Source of the DNA: Shewanella sp. c952
Lineage (GTDB): Bacteria; Pseudomonadota; Gammaproteobacteria; Enterobacterales; Shewanellaceae
NCBI RefSeq assembly: GCF_019654975.1
Contig: NZ_BPEW01000011.1
Location: 59,759 to 123,758, forward strand
Length of the DNA stretch: 64,000 nucleotides
Reading direction: 5' to 3'
Under the pieces are notes generated by a model. The model saw nothing but the letters and a program-made list of their open reading frames with translations, searched no databases and was not told the DNA's origin. Shown here in pieces: positions 46,235-54,777 of this stretch (position 1 is its first letter; each line of letters begins with the position of its first letter). The position numbers and the translations under genes are program-made.

Positions 46235-47389
46235 ATGGGTCGATATCGCTCTCAGCTCTTCATTCTTATCGCTGTGATAATCGCGATTTTGGGTTTTATA
46301 TTCTACCCGCAAGATAAATCTACTCCGATAGAAAAAGGTGCCGTCATAATATTACCGGTTAAATCCGCTTTAATGACTCATGCGGGGTTGTGGCAACAGT
46401 ATGCAAATCAGGAATCCATCATTGCCCTGCTACACCAATCTAATATGCACCCCATACTTCAAGTTGAAGATGTGATTAATTTATTAGCACAAAATACTAG
46501 CTACATTGAAGATACTCGACCGCTGAAACTGTCACAACTAATGACTCAGTCAGGCGCAGCTTTGGTCGCAGACACAACGTTATCTAAAGAGGATGGTAGC
46601 TACCACCTTAACTATCACCTTTACGGCCCAAACCTTGAGCAAGCTGGACAAGTTAGCGCTGAGGATATTAACTCGCTCTACCTAGATTTTGCCGAACTAA
46701 TTAACCAAAAAACCGGCGCGGCAGTCAGTGCTAAAAATATAACTAGTACATACTTTTTTGATAACCAGTTACTGATTCTAGCGCTGCAGCAGCTGCAATA
46801 TAGTGAACTAGACAACGCTGAAGTACTGCTAGATGAGCTATTAGTGGCTGAAGAAAATAACCTAATAGCACAAAGACAAAAAGCCGAAATACGGCTTAAA
46901 AAAGGCGACTATTCCAAAGCCGATAAGTTAGTCAATACTGGGTTAATACAGGCAAATTCAATCAATAACCGCCGAGAATCAGCGAGGCTCGGCTTAACTC
47001 TCTCTAAAAGTTATATCGAGCAAGGAGAGTTAACGCGAGCACTTTCAACCTTATCGCTAAGCCGCACCCATGCTGCAAACTCCCAAGATTGGCTTTATTT
47101 AGCATATATTGCGGCGTGGGCGGGTTACGTCAATCAGCGTCTCGGTCGCTATGACACCGCAAGCCAACAATACCAGTTATCTGTGGACTACCATAAAATG
47201 GTCGGAGATCAAGCTGGACAAGTGATTGGACTGAATAACTTAGCCCGACTGGCACTTATTGAATACAACTATTCGGCGGCCTATAAATACGTCAAGCACT
47301 CAGTGGATATTGTGACGCAAAAACAGCTAACCAAACTAAAAGAGGAAACAATGTTGCTGCTGAGCAAGGTCGAGAATAAGCAACAATGA
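46235..47389 (+). CDS. Membrane-anchored TPR-repeat protein
   Basis: A 384-residue protein with one N-terminal membrane helix (about residues 8-25), so the rest probably faces the periplasm. Residues 35-165 form an alpha/beta domain (VIILPVKSAL...LVADTTLS...YHLYGP) like the domain that follows the membrane helix in CadC-type proteins. From about 180 to 375 it is helical TPR repeats (AEVLLDELLVAEENN, ADKLVNTGLIQA, YDTASQQYQLSVDYH). No DNA-binding domain is present. AAGGA precedes the start. Partner unknown. Confidence 0.78.
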   Translation: MGRYRSQLFILIAVIIAILGFIFYPQDKSTPIEKGAVIILPVKSALMTHAGLWQQYANQESIIALLHQSNMHPILQVEDVINLLAQNTSYIEDTRPLKLSQLMTQSGAALVADTTLSKEDGSYHLNYHLYGPNLEQAGQVSAEDINSLYLDFAELINQKTGAAVSAKNITSTYFFDNQLLILALQQLQYSELDNAEVLLDELLVAEENNLIAQRQKAEIRLKKGDYSKADKLVNTGLIQANSINNRRESARLGLTLSKSYIEQGELTRALSTLSLSRTHAANSQDWLYLAYIAAWAGYVNQRLGRYDTASQQYQLSVDYHKMVGDQAGQVIGLNNLARLALIEYNYSAAYKYVKHSVDIVTQKQLTKLKEETMLLLSKVENKQQ

Positions 47390-47458
47390 ATTGCTAAAAC
47401 GATGTGAGCGGCTAACTAATCATTAGCCATTAGACGCACACAATCAATTACTTAAGTT

Positions 47459-48796
47459 CTAATGCCTATTAAATAGGTCCATTGCACTGGCGCTCATAGC
47501 TCTTACACCCGTTTTGATCGTTATTGGATAGTCGGGAGCGAATTGACTGGAGTGTAATGAAGGCAAACTGCTTCCCTCATCTAAACTTACTTGGTAAGCG
47601 TTTGGTTCGACTGCGCCTAACCAGAAAATAGTGATCGGGCGCTTTTCTGCAGTAAGACCATATAGACCAAAATCTTCACCAGCCATAACGGGCTCAGATT
47701 TAGACACATTTTCAACGCCTAACTCCGTCTCTATGCTTGTTTGTATTTTAGTTGTCAAAATGGGGTCATTATAAGTTGAAGGGATCCTTTCCTCTTCGTG
47801 GACATATACCACTGGCATTAGTTCATCGGGCACCCCTGCACTAATCGCAATCCCTCGAGTTAGGCGCTTAAGTGCATCAATTTGCTGCAAACGCACATCC
47901 GGATTATAGGAGCGAAGTGTAAGCTGCAACTTCACCTCATCTGAAATAATATTGTGTTTAGAACCGCCATGAATTGAGCCCACAGTCATCACATTGGGTT
48001 CTAGTGGCGAAATCTCACGACTCGAAATAGTTTGCAACGCCAACACCATACGTGATGCTAGAACAACAGGATCTTTAGTCGAGTGAGGATAAGCACCATG
48101 CCCCCCTTTGCCTTTTACGGTTATATCTACCGAATCAACATTTGCCAAAGCATATCCTGGCGCTATGGCGACTTTACCCGCAGGTAGCCCTGCACTGACA
48201 TGTAACCCGAGCACGTAATCAGGTGTAGGGAATTGGCTAAACAGTCCTTGTTTCAGCATCGCTTTTGCACCGCCGCCCACCTCTTCAGCGGGTTGTGCCA
48301 CCATCATCAATGTGCCTTTCCAATCTGCTTTATGATTAATCATCTGCTCTGCAGTACCAATCAGGCTTGTCATATGAATATCATGGCCACAGCCGTGCAT
48401 TATCCCAACAGTGCTATTACTAGCGTCCGTAGTTGTTGCTTTTGACGCGTATGGTTTACCAGTTTCTTCAGTAATTGGCAATCCATCGGTGTCGGCTCGG
48501 ATCATCACCGTAGGACCGTCACCATTTTTAAAGATGCCAACAACGCCATAACCACCAAACTGCTCAGTCACATCAAACCCGAGTGCTGATAGCTCTTTTG
48601 CCATGCGTGCACTGGTGGCTTTTTCTTGATATGACAGCTCAGGATTTTGATGCAGGTGTAGATAGAGTTCTTCAAGTTTTGGCATCGCACTATCAACTGA
48701 ACGGTCTAAGCTTGTAACGGCTGCAATTGCAGTCAATGGAGCCGTAAGGGCACATAGCAAGCCCAACGCAATAGGTGTTTTTAAACGAATTTTCAT
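47459..48796 (-). CDS. Secreted M20-family amidohydrolase
   Basis: A 445-residue metallohydrolase with a signal peptide (residues 1-25, cut after AIA). The metal-site motifs of the M20D/IAA-amino-acid hydrolase type are present: HGCGHDIHM, PAEEVGGGA, LGLHVSAGLPAG and AGEDFGLY. The lid domain GGHGAYPHSTKDPV is also clear. Enzymes of this type release acyl groups from N-acyl amino acids or hippurate-like substrates. The exported location suggests peptide or amino-acid scavenging. Monocistronic. Confidence 0.92.
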   Translation of the reverse strand: MKIRLKTPIALGLLCALTAPLTAIAAVTSLDRSVDSAMPKLEELYLHLHQNPELSYQEKATSARMAKELSALGFDVTEQFGGYGVVGIFKNGDGPTVMIRADTDGLPITEETGKPYASKATTTDASNSTVGIMHGCGHDIHMTSLIGTAEQMINHKADWKGTLMMVAQPAEEVGGGAKAMLKQGLFSQFPTPDYVLGLHVSAGLPAGKVAIAPGYALANVDSVDITVKGKGGHGAYPHSTKDPVVLASRMVLALQTISSREISPLEPNVMTVGSIHGGSKHNIISDEVKLQLTLRSYNPDVRLQQIDALKRLTRGIAISAGVPDELMPVVYVHEEERIPSTYNDPILTTKIQTSIETELGVENVSKSEPVMAGEDFGLYGLTAEKRPITIFWLGAVEPNAYQVSLDEGSSLPSLHSSQFAPDYPITIKTGVRAMSASAMDLFNRH

Positions 48797-48949
48797 AACG
48801 ATGCTTTCCCTTTCAAGTTGTAACAGAAAGGTTAAGCTAACATAACGGTTGGAGACTGTTGATCTTTCGTAGTTGTTTTGGCCGCAGTTTACTGATTATT
48901 TTAACAAAGCTGAGGTTATGCAGTTTAGTCATTGTCCGCAAATAGCCTA

Positions 48950-49066
48950 TAACGCAGTAAAAAGTGCTTTTGTCACTGCGTTACCAGCTTTTCACTTAGC
49001 TCGCTAAGCATCATCGCTTAAGCCTTGCCCTAAAAGCATTATTCCTTACGGTAAAGAATCGAACAA
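48950..49066 (-). repeat. Interspersed ~95-bp repeat, copy 3 (with extra hairpin)
   Basis: Read on the minus strand this repeats the 60861-60953 copy almost base for base: TGTTGTTCGATT, TTACCGTAAGGAATAATGC, TTTTAGGGCAAGG, GCGATGATGCTTAGCGAGC. It continues into a perfect 9-bp inverted repeat TAACGCAGT / ACTGCGTTA (about 48950-48983) not seen in the other copies. Confidence 0.85.
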
Positions 49067-49183
49067 CAACCAAGCTCGAAAGAACTACAGCCCCAGTTTC
49101 AAGCGGGAGCACATGTTTATTTTGCAGCTAAAAACGGCGACTCGAATTGCGATAGCGACCGCTCAAATATAGATTCATCAAAC

Positions 49184-49215
49184 TAAAAAAAATGCAGCCA
49201 TCGGCTGCATTTTTG
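49184..49215 (-). terminator. Rho-independent terminator of siderophore receptor gene
   Basis: AAATGCAGCC and GGCTGCATTT pair around a 4-nt loop with flanking T and A runs, starting 14 bp after the receptor stop on the minus strand. Confidence 0.92.
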
Positions 49216-49228
49216 AATAGACCTATCG

Positions 49229-51658
49229 CTATAGACGATAGGTTAACGACAACTTAGCGTTACGCTCCTCTCCTGGCATACCGCCTAAGAACATCGCTTT
49301 ACTGTAATACTCTTGGTTGAAGAGGTTATTGACGTTAAGTTGCAGCTTCCAGTGCTCAACATCATAACTAATCGCAGAATCGAGTACTGTGTAGCTCGGT
49401 ACGTAGCCATCTGGGATCCCAAATGAACTTGAGTTAGTACTGCGGTCATCAACATATTTAGCGCCTAAACTGATGTTAATTGGGCTAGCAAGAGAGAACC
49501 AGTCCGCACCATAGGTGACCCAGGCGCTGGCTGTCACATAAGGCACACCTTTTTGACGAGTATCGTAGCTGCTTCTATTCGGATCTTTCTTATCTCGGGC
49601 ATCTTGATAAACGCCGTTTAGATTAACCATCCATTGCTCGTTGATATGGGCATTTAAATCAAGTTCAACGCCGGTAGTTTCCTCTTTACCGTTATAAAAG
49701 CTCTTCGCAGTTCCCGGAGCAGAAACCCCCTCTTCATAGTCTGGGTTTCCATACTCTAGGTTAGTTCGCGCACTTTTAAAGAAGACTAAAGACGCCAACA
49801 TTTGATCTTCAAAAGCTTTATAGCGAATACCTATGTCGTCACTGACAGATTCAGAATCAGCGCGGTCATCACCAGTACCTTCAATGCCACCAAGAATACT
49901 ATAGGCGGTACGTCCTTTTGAATGATTGACAAACAGTGACAAGTCATCGGTTGGCATGTAAGTCACGCCTAAGTTGTAGGTAACTCCATTATCCGTTGTA
50001 TCAGCTTCTTCTCTTGGCTCAGCTTTACTTGCAGAGTAACGAGGATCGACACCGAGATGTTGATAAGACTGTTTAATCTCGTTAAATGCCACACCAATAC
50101 GGGTGGTAAAGCCATAGCCCAAGTATCCGACATGCTGTAGCCCTACGCCCCACGCATTAACCTTTTTATTGTAGTTACTGGTCATCAATGGGTCATGTTC
50201 TTCAAAGCTACCTTTAGCCCAATTAGGGTTACGAATATCATAGATATAGGGCAGCGAGCCTTGATAGATAACATCGCCAGCTTTGTTCTTAATGACTTTA
50301 TCGGCGTCATAAATAGAGTATTGCTTGAATGCGATATCTCTGTCTTCGAAATTAGCATTTACCAATAATTCGTTATCAATCTCGCCGATTTGGAAGTCAT
50401 AACGTAGATCGGCGAAGTACTGCCAAGACTTTTCATCAGCCTCAACTTTACGATACTCCTGACGACGTGCCGCAAATGGATACAGGACGCCATCCTCAAC
50501 TAAAGGCGCTCGAGGCTCTTCATTAATCTTCCCACGTCTGTCCCAATAAACGTAATTATAAGCACCGGTCTGACGTGCAAAGCCTGAGGTGTAATTGCGG
50601 TACTGCAACTGTTGGTTCAAGAATAGATTGTCGTTGAAATAGATATTATGAGTTAACTTAAAACGCAGCTCTTCACCTTCATTATCTTTTGCCATCGGTG
50701 AGATAATTCCGGCATGGCCAAATGCATAGGGGGTTTGTCCATCGCTACTTGAAAGCGAGTTAGCAAGTTGCTGGCGCTGTTCATCCGTAAGCTGCAAGCC
50801 AGCATTGTTAGGATCATTAATTAGGTCTTCCCAGTTAACTTCACCCGCGCCTTTGCCACCCACAGATTCAGCGTTAAAAATACGAATTGGGTGACCAATT
50901 GAATCTACCGCTATCGCATCTTTAATATAACTGGCGGACAGCATTAGATCTTGCGTGTCACTCATTACATATTTCAAAGAGGTATAAATTTCATCTCTAT
51001 CGGTACCAATATCACGGTAGCCATCGCTGCGCGCGGTCTTAGCCACTACTCGGTAAGCTAAGTTGTCGGTGATCCCTGCGGTGCTATCAACCGAGAGTGA
51101 GTAGCTGTTCCACTGACCAACTTCTGCAGTGAACTCATTTAAAGATTCAAATTGTGGTTTTTTCTCTATAAGGTTGATTACACCACCCGCACTCCCCATA
51201 CCATAAAGACCGGTAGCAGGCCCTTTTAGAACCTCTACCGATTCCACATTGGTAAGAGAGCGAGTTGGATTAAAGGTATTTCCTAAACCCGCTCCACCAT
51301 ACATGCCGTCATAGGTGTAGTTTGCACCCAAGCCACGAATAACTAGATTGTCACCAATACCATAGTTGTTACCTGCTTGAGTAACACCACTGATATTACG
51401 CACTAAATCTTGCAGGTTATCGACACCTTGCGCTTGAATTAATTCTTCGTCGACAATCACTACTGCTGCAGGCGTCTCCATTAATGACATATCTGACTTA
51501 GTTGCTAAGCCTGAATTCATCACAACTTGGTTTTGCCTACCGTAAACGGTGATCCGTTCAATAGCGCTCGTTTCAGCGGTTTCTGCCGCGTAAATCGTTG
51601 CTGGTAAATATGTCGTAGCACATGCAATTGCTAACAAAGAATAGCGAAAATGTTTCAT
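49229..51658 (-). CDS. TonB-dependent siderophore receptor
   Basis: An 809-residue outer-membrane receptor: signal peptide (residues 1-24, ending YAAE), TonB box IERITVYG, plug domain (about 55-165) with IVDEELIQAQG, IRGLGANYTYDG and VEVLKGPATGLYGMG, which are typical of FhuA/FepA-like ferric-siderophore receptors, then a barrel ending TYRL. It should import a ferric siderophore, energised by TonB-ExbBD. A Fur box 33 bp before the start indicates iron repression. No siderophore synthesis genes are nearby, so it may use foreign siderophores. Confidence 0.93.
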   Translation of the reverse strand: MKHFRYSLLAIACATTYLPATIYAAETAETSAIERITVYGRQNQVVMNSGLATKSDMSLMETPAAVVIVDEELIQAQGVDNLQDLVRNISGVTQAGNNYGIGDNLVIRGLGANYTYDGMYGGAGLGNTFNPTRSLTNVESVEVLKGPATGLYGMGSAGGVINLIEKKPQFESLNEFTAEVGQWNSYSLSVDSTAGITDNLAYRVVAKTARSDGYRDIGTDRDEIYTSLKYVMSDTQDLMLSASYIKDAIAVDSIGHPIRIFNAESVGGKGAGEVNWEDLINDPNNAGLQLTDEQRQQLANSLSSSDGQTPYAFGHAGIISPMAKDNEGEELRFKLTHNIYFNDNLFLNQQLQYRNYTSGFARQTGAYNYVYWDRRGKINEEPRAPLVEDGVLYPFAARRQEYRKVEADEKSWQYFADLRYDFQIGEIDNELLVNANFEDRDIAFKQYSIYDADKVIKNKAGDVIYQGSLPYIYDIRNPNWAKGSFEEHDPLMTSNYNKKVNAWGVGLQHVGYLGYGFTTRIGVAFNEIKQSYQHLGVDPRYSASKAEPREEADTTDNGVTYNLGVTYMPTDDLSLFVNHSKGRTAYSILGGIEGTGDDRADSESVSDDIGIRYKAFEDQMLASLVFFKSARTNLEYGNPDYEEGVSAPGTAKSFYNGKEETTGVELDLNAHINEQWMVNLNGVYQDARDKKDPNRSSYDTRQKGVPYVTASAWVTYGADWFSLASPINISLGAKYVDDRSTNSSSFGIPDGYVPSYTVLDSAISYDVEHWKLQLNVNNLFNQEYYSKAMFLGGMPGEERNAKLSLTYRL

Positions 51659-51690
51659 CCAATAACCCCACTTAAGTATTATGCGGCGTG

Positions 51691-51707
51691 ATGATAACGA
51701 TTATCAT
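51691..51707. promoter_or_regulatory. Fur box upstream of siderophore receptor
   Basis: ATGATAACGATTATCAT is a nearly perfect palindrome matching the core of the Fur consensus (GATAATGATAATCATTATC). It lies 33 bp upstream of the receptor start, where repressor binding would block the promoter under iron-rich conditions. The rest of 51708-52022 has no gene. Confidence 0.85.
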
Positions 51708-52022
51708 TAACAATACAACAAGTGTAACAGCGAGTGATACAGTTAAAAATGTGTTTAGCATTGTTTTTATTAGCTTTTTATCTAAAAGCTTACAAAGTAA
51801 ATTATAAAAATAACACGCAACCAGTGATTAAGATCACGTTTTTACGTCATTAAAGTCTGTCAATCCAAACTGGTTTAGCCATTAATATGCATGACAAAAT
51901 CACAGTTCCGAGCTCTCTGTTACTTAGAAACTTGCAAATGGGCGGGATAGATTTGATGTAGGAAATAGCAACGCCTTTCTTTTGACTGCTATGACTCAAA
52001 AGACAAAGGCATCAACTCTAGA

Positions 52023-52508
52023 TTATCTAAAAGGAATAACTTTAGGGTGCTGCCTGCAAAACTGAACAAGATTGTCAGTTAATCGGTCATAGAGATCGTC
52101 ATTAATATAGGGCAACTCTTCGACATACACTCGGCTATCGAGCTCTGTCGGTAAGATAAAGCAAGATAACCTATCGAGATCTGCAGCTATCTGTTCTTTA
52201 TCAGCGACAGTTAAGTAATGGGCCAGCATGGATTGACCTAAGAAGGCCTCTCTTAGATGTGCAACAAGTGCATCAAAGCTTGCATCCCAATTGAGGTTAC
52301 TGTTGTTTTGTGCCTCCCAAGACAGTAGTTCAATGGCACGAATAACCTCACCTTGCAGAGAATCGGCTGAGCCTACTTGAGGCACAAGATGCTCCCAAAT
52401 CCACAAAGCAACGTCATGGCTATCACCCGCTAAATTAACCTCTACTGGCACAGAACCGCTTAAGGGTATTGAATTAACCACTGCTGTAGAAACTGACTGA
52501 TAACTCAT
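52023..52508 (-). CDS. Hypothetical protein
   Basis: I do not recognise this 161-residue protein. It has no signal peptide and appears soluble, acidic and mostly helical, with a segment HDVALWIWEHLVPQV and a C-terminal NLVQFCRQHPKVIPFR. It sits 93 bp downstream of the GlyGly-CTERM gene on the same strand and could be co-transcribed with it. A role cannot be suggested. Confidence 0.6.
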   Translation of the reverse strand: MSYQSVSTAVVNSIPLSGSVPVEVNLAGDSHDVALWIWEHLVPQVGSADSLQGEVIRAIELLSWEAQNNSNLNWDASFDALVAHLREAFLGQSMLAHYLTVADKEQIAADLDRLSCFILPTELDSRVYVEELPYINDDLYDRLTDNLVQFCRQHPKVIPFR

Positions 52509-52601
52509 AGAATAGGCAATTAACTGGCTGTTAAGGTCCTAATTTTCCAATGTGGCGGCGAATATATCAATAGCTAATTCTCAATCCACTTTTTATCATT
52601 A

Positions 52602-53456
52602 TTATTGACCACGAGTTAAATTTCTACGTGAAAGTCCCAATGCAAATATCACCAATATGCCCCACAGCGACATGCTTCCACCATGCTCAGTCTCTATCTC
52701 AATATACTCATCATCCCAATAGCTGCTTTCTAATGGTAAGGCGTAGAGGCTGTCAAAATCATTTGAGCTGACCGTTGCTACAATATCGCCATAACCCACC
52801 TCATAGAGATCGATAAGAACATCGTAATGATCCGTTGTATATCCGGATTCCAGCGTGGTTAAGACCTCATAATCGTCATCAGTAGCGTCACCGAAAATAG
52901 TAAATATATCTGTGGTATAATAATGCTCCCAAGGACCACCATTGCGGCTTAAGTATAACTCTGCAAACACATTGGCAGTTTCATTGATATAAGCCCCACT
53001 AACATCTGCGTCAAAAGTGACACTAAAAGTTTGATAAAAGCCATCAAAGTCGTTATCAACAAATAAACGACTGTATGCATCGTAGATATAAAAATCACGG
53101 TAAACGCTATTGGCATATAACGCGGGCGAAGCCGATATTTGTCGTAGACTCTCCGCTTTAAGCGCATTATCGATGTGGCTTTGCATCACCTGCTCTCTGC
53201 TTGTCTTGCTTGGTACTTTATTCGTATTTTCTAAACGCTGCCTTGTCAGCAACTCTTGCTGTTGCAATGTTAACTCTGCCCCAGCTCTAACACTGCCGTT
53301 CCTCTCTTTTTCCATCTTATAGCCAGCAGAGGTACTCCGTATCTGACCTAGCTCTTGAGCCACCGCTTCTAGAGGTAGTAAAGCACCTAGAAAAAGCACT
53401 ATCAGGGAGAGTCGTTTGGTTTGGCATGTAAGTTGGCTCATCATCACCTCGAACAA
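52602..53456 (-). CDS. Exported GlyGly-CTERM protein (rhombosortase substrate)
   Basis: A 284-residue protein with an N-terminal signal peptide (about residues 10-34). The middle has a Gln/Arg-rich helical part (about 60-115) and an acidic, Asp/Tyr-rich beta domain (about 120-245: FVDNDFDGFYQTF, SGYTTDHYDVLIDLYEVGYG). The end has Gly-Gly (HGGSM), one hydrophobic helix and SRRN: the GlyGly-CTERM sorting tripartite. Such proteins are cut by rhombosortase and leave by type II secretion. Its promoter carries the same 16-bp motif and geometry as the two-component operon next to it. Confidence 0.78.
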   Translation of the reverse strand: MFEVMMSQLTCQTKRLSLIVLFLGALLPLEAVAQELGQIRSTSAGYKMEKERNGSVRAGAELTLQQQELLTRQRLENTNKVPSKTSREQVMQSHIDNALKAESLRQISASPALYANSVYRDFYIYDAYSRLFVDNDFDGFYQTFSVTFDADVSGAYINETANVFAELYLSRNGGPWEHYYTTDIFTIFGDATDDDYEVLTTLESGYTTDHYDVLIDLYEVGYGDIVATVSSNDFDSLYALPLESSYWDDEYIEIETEHGGSMSLWGILVIFALGLSRRNLTRGQ

Positions 53457-53473
53457 TATATTAAGTTTCGCTT

Positions 53474-53506
53474 ATTAGAGACCAACCAAAATGAACACAA
53501 GCTGAA
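53474..53506 (-). promoter_or_regulatory. Promoter and regulator site of GlyGly-CTERM gene
   Basis: On the minus strand TTCAGCTTGTGTTCAT (53506-53491) is followed by an 11-nt spacer and a TCTAAT -10 box (53479-53474). The motif is a direct repeat TTCA-N7-TTCA with an 11-bp period, typical of OmpR/PhoB-family regulators. Confidence 0.65.
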
Positions 53507-53550
53507 CGTTAAAATCAGTTACTTAAGTCTGGTTACGACCTCCTTTGGTA

Positions 53551-53583
53551 TTCAGGTTGGGTTCATCTTACAAACGTTATATC
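53551..53583 (+). promoter_or_regulatory. Promoter and regulator site of PepSY-two-component operon
   Basis: TTCAGGTTGGGTTCAT (53551-53566), an 11-nt spacer, then TATATC (53578-53583). Same motif and spacing as at the GlyGly-CTERM and DUF3300 genes, which suggests autoregulation. The predicted leader to the PepSY start is ~145 nt. Confidence 0.6.
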
Positions 53584-53734
53584 TAACAAACTGAATCTCG
53601 AAACATAATTTCTTCCATATATTGAATTGAAATTTGAAATCTTGGAAAAGTGATGAGCTTAACTCGAATTGGTATAATGACTAATCTAGCGGGATCTTTT
53701 AAACTGATAACATCTCAACTCTTTGGTGCTCTTA

Positions 53735-54052
53735 ATGAAAGCTGTTTTACTGTTGATATTAATATCACTTGCACTATTAGGCTCAATGCCTACCAATGCT
53801 AGTGGCCAGTACCTCACTTTATCGGCAGCCTCTATGGCGATGGCGACAAATCATACTGGAAAATCCCTTAAAGTGAGCAGTTCACAGCAAGCTGCGCAAT
53901 TAGTTAAAAGCCGCTATTCAGGTAAGATCCTCAAAGTTCAGTCCACCCGTGTAAACGGCAATCCCGGATATCGAGTCAAAGTACTTTCTAAAGATGGAGT
54001 CGTTTTTTACGTATCCGTAGATGCCAAAACTGGCAGTATCCGTCGTAATTAA
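53735..54052 (+). CDS. PepSY-domain small exported protein
   Basis: A 105-residue protein with a signal peptide (MKAVLLLILISLALLGS, cut near residue 24). One PepSY domain follows (about residues 48-104: SSQQAAQLVKSRYSGKILKV, then YRVKVLSKDGVVFYVSVDAKTG). PepSY proteins next to two-component systems are common and may modulate the sensor or bind periplasmic ligands. I chose ATG 53735 over the in-frame TTG 53723 because it begins a standard signal peptide. The response regulator gene starts 22 bp after its stop. Confidence 0.87.
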   Translation: MKAVLLLILISLALLGSMPTNASGQYLTLSAASMAMATNHTGKSLKVSSSQQAAQLVKSRYSGKILKVQSTRVNGNPGYRVKVLSKDGVVFYVSVDAKTGSIRRN

Positions 54053-54074
54053 CGGCGACAGACAAGGACCGACT

Positions 54075-54776
54075 ATGAGACTTTTACTCGTTGAAGATGA
54101 TCTCGCACTGCAAAGTAACCTTAAGCAACATCTACTTGCAGCCAACTATACTGTCGACACGGCAGATGACGGTGAAATAGGCCTTTTTCAAGGAAAAGAG
54201 TACAATTATGATGCGGCAATTATTGATGTTGGACTGCCAAAAATTGATGGTATCGCGCTTATTACCGAGCTTCGAGCTCTAGCCATTGAGTTTCCGATCC
54301 TGATCTTAACCGCTCGTGATAGCTGGCAAGATAAAGTTGAAGGGCTAGATGCAGGCGCCGATGATTACCTCACTAAACCCTTTCATCCTGAAGAGTTAGT
54401 TGCCCGGCTAAAAGCACTCATTCGCCGCTCAGCAGGAAAGGCAAGCCCTGTGATTAGTAATGGGCCTTTTTCATTGAATACAAGCAGTTTAGAACTGACT
54501 AAAAATGGCGAACTAATTAGCTTAAGCGGCTCAGAATACAAGTTGCTCGAATACTTTATGCTGCATATTGGCGAAGTAAAATCTAAAACTGTGCTCACTG
54601 AGCATATCTATGATCAAGATTTCGATCTCGACTCCAACGTCATTGAAGTCTTTATTCGCCGCTTACGTAAAAAACTAGATGCTGATAATCAACTTGGAGT
54701 TATCGAAACACTCAGAGGTCAAGGATACCGTTTAACCAAACTGGCACCGCATAATCAACCCGAAAAGCCGTCATAA
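54075..54776 (+). CDS. OmpR/PhoP-family response regulator
   Basis: A 233-residue two-domain regulator: receiver domain with the acidic pocket EDD (residues 7-9), phospho-acceptor Asp51 (AIIDVGLP), conserved Thr and Lys (LTAR, TKPF), then a winged-helix DNA-binding domain (about residues 125-225, ending LRGQGYRL). Start ATG 54075 is chosen because AAGGA precedes it and the receiver begins MRLLLVEDD; the longer frame from 54021 only adds unrelated residues. The sensor kinase gene starts two bases after its stop codon. It is the probable reader of the 16-bp motif at three local promoters. Confidence 0.93.
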   Translation: MRLLLVEDDLALQSNLKQHLLAANYTVDTADDGEIGLFQGKEYNYDAAIIDVGLPKIDGIALITELRALAIEFPILILTARDSWQDKVEGLDAGADDYLTKPFHPEELVARLKALIRRSAGKASPVISNGPFSLNTSSLELTKNGELISLSGSEYKLLEYFMLHIGEVKSKTVLTEHIYDQDFDLDSNVIEVFIRRLRKKLDADNQLGVIETLRGQGYRLTKLAPHNQPEKPS

Positions 54777-54777
54777 C

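Larger units (their letters stand above)
48797..49228. other. Intergenic gap holding repeat copy 3 and a terminator
   Basis: No gene is seen. The middle is filled by the interspersed repeat (48950-49066) and the 3' end by the terminator of the siderophore receptor. The remaining 150 bp upstream of the M20 gene should contain its promoter. Confidence 0.6.

Noticed and set aside
47411..47429. GGCTAA...TTAGCC hairpin after the TPR-protein gene as terminator
   Set aside because: Only a 6-bp stem and no T-run on either side; not strong enough to list as a terminator.
54021..54074. N-terminal extension of the response regulator frame
   Set aside because: Overlaps the PepSY gene and adds residues that do not belong to a receiver domain; ATG 54075 has an AAGGA site.
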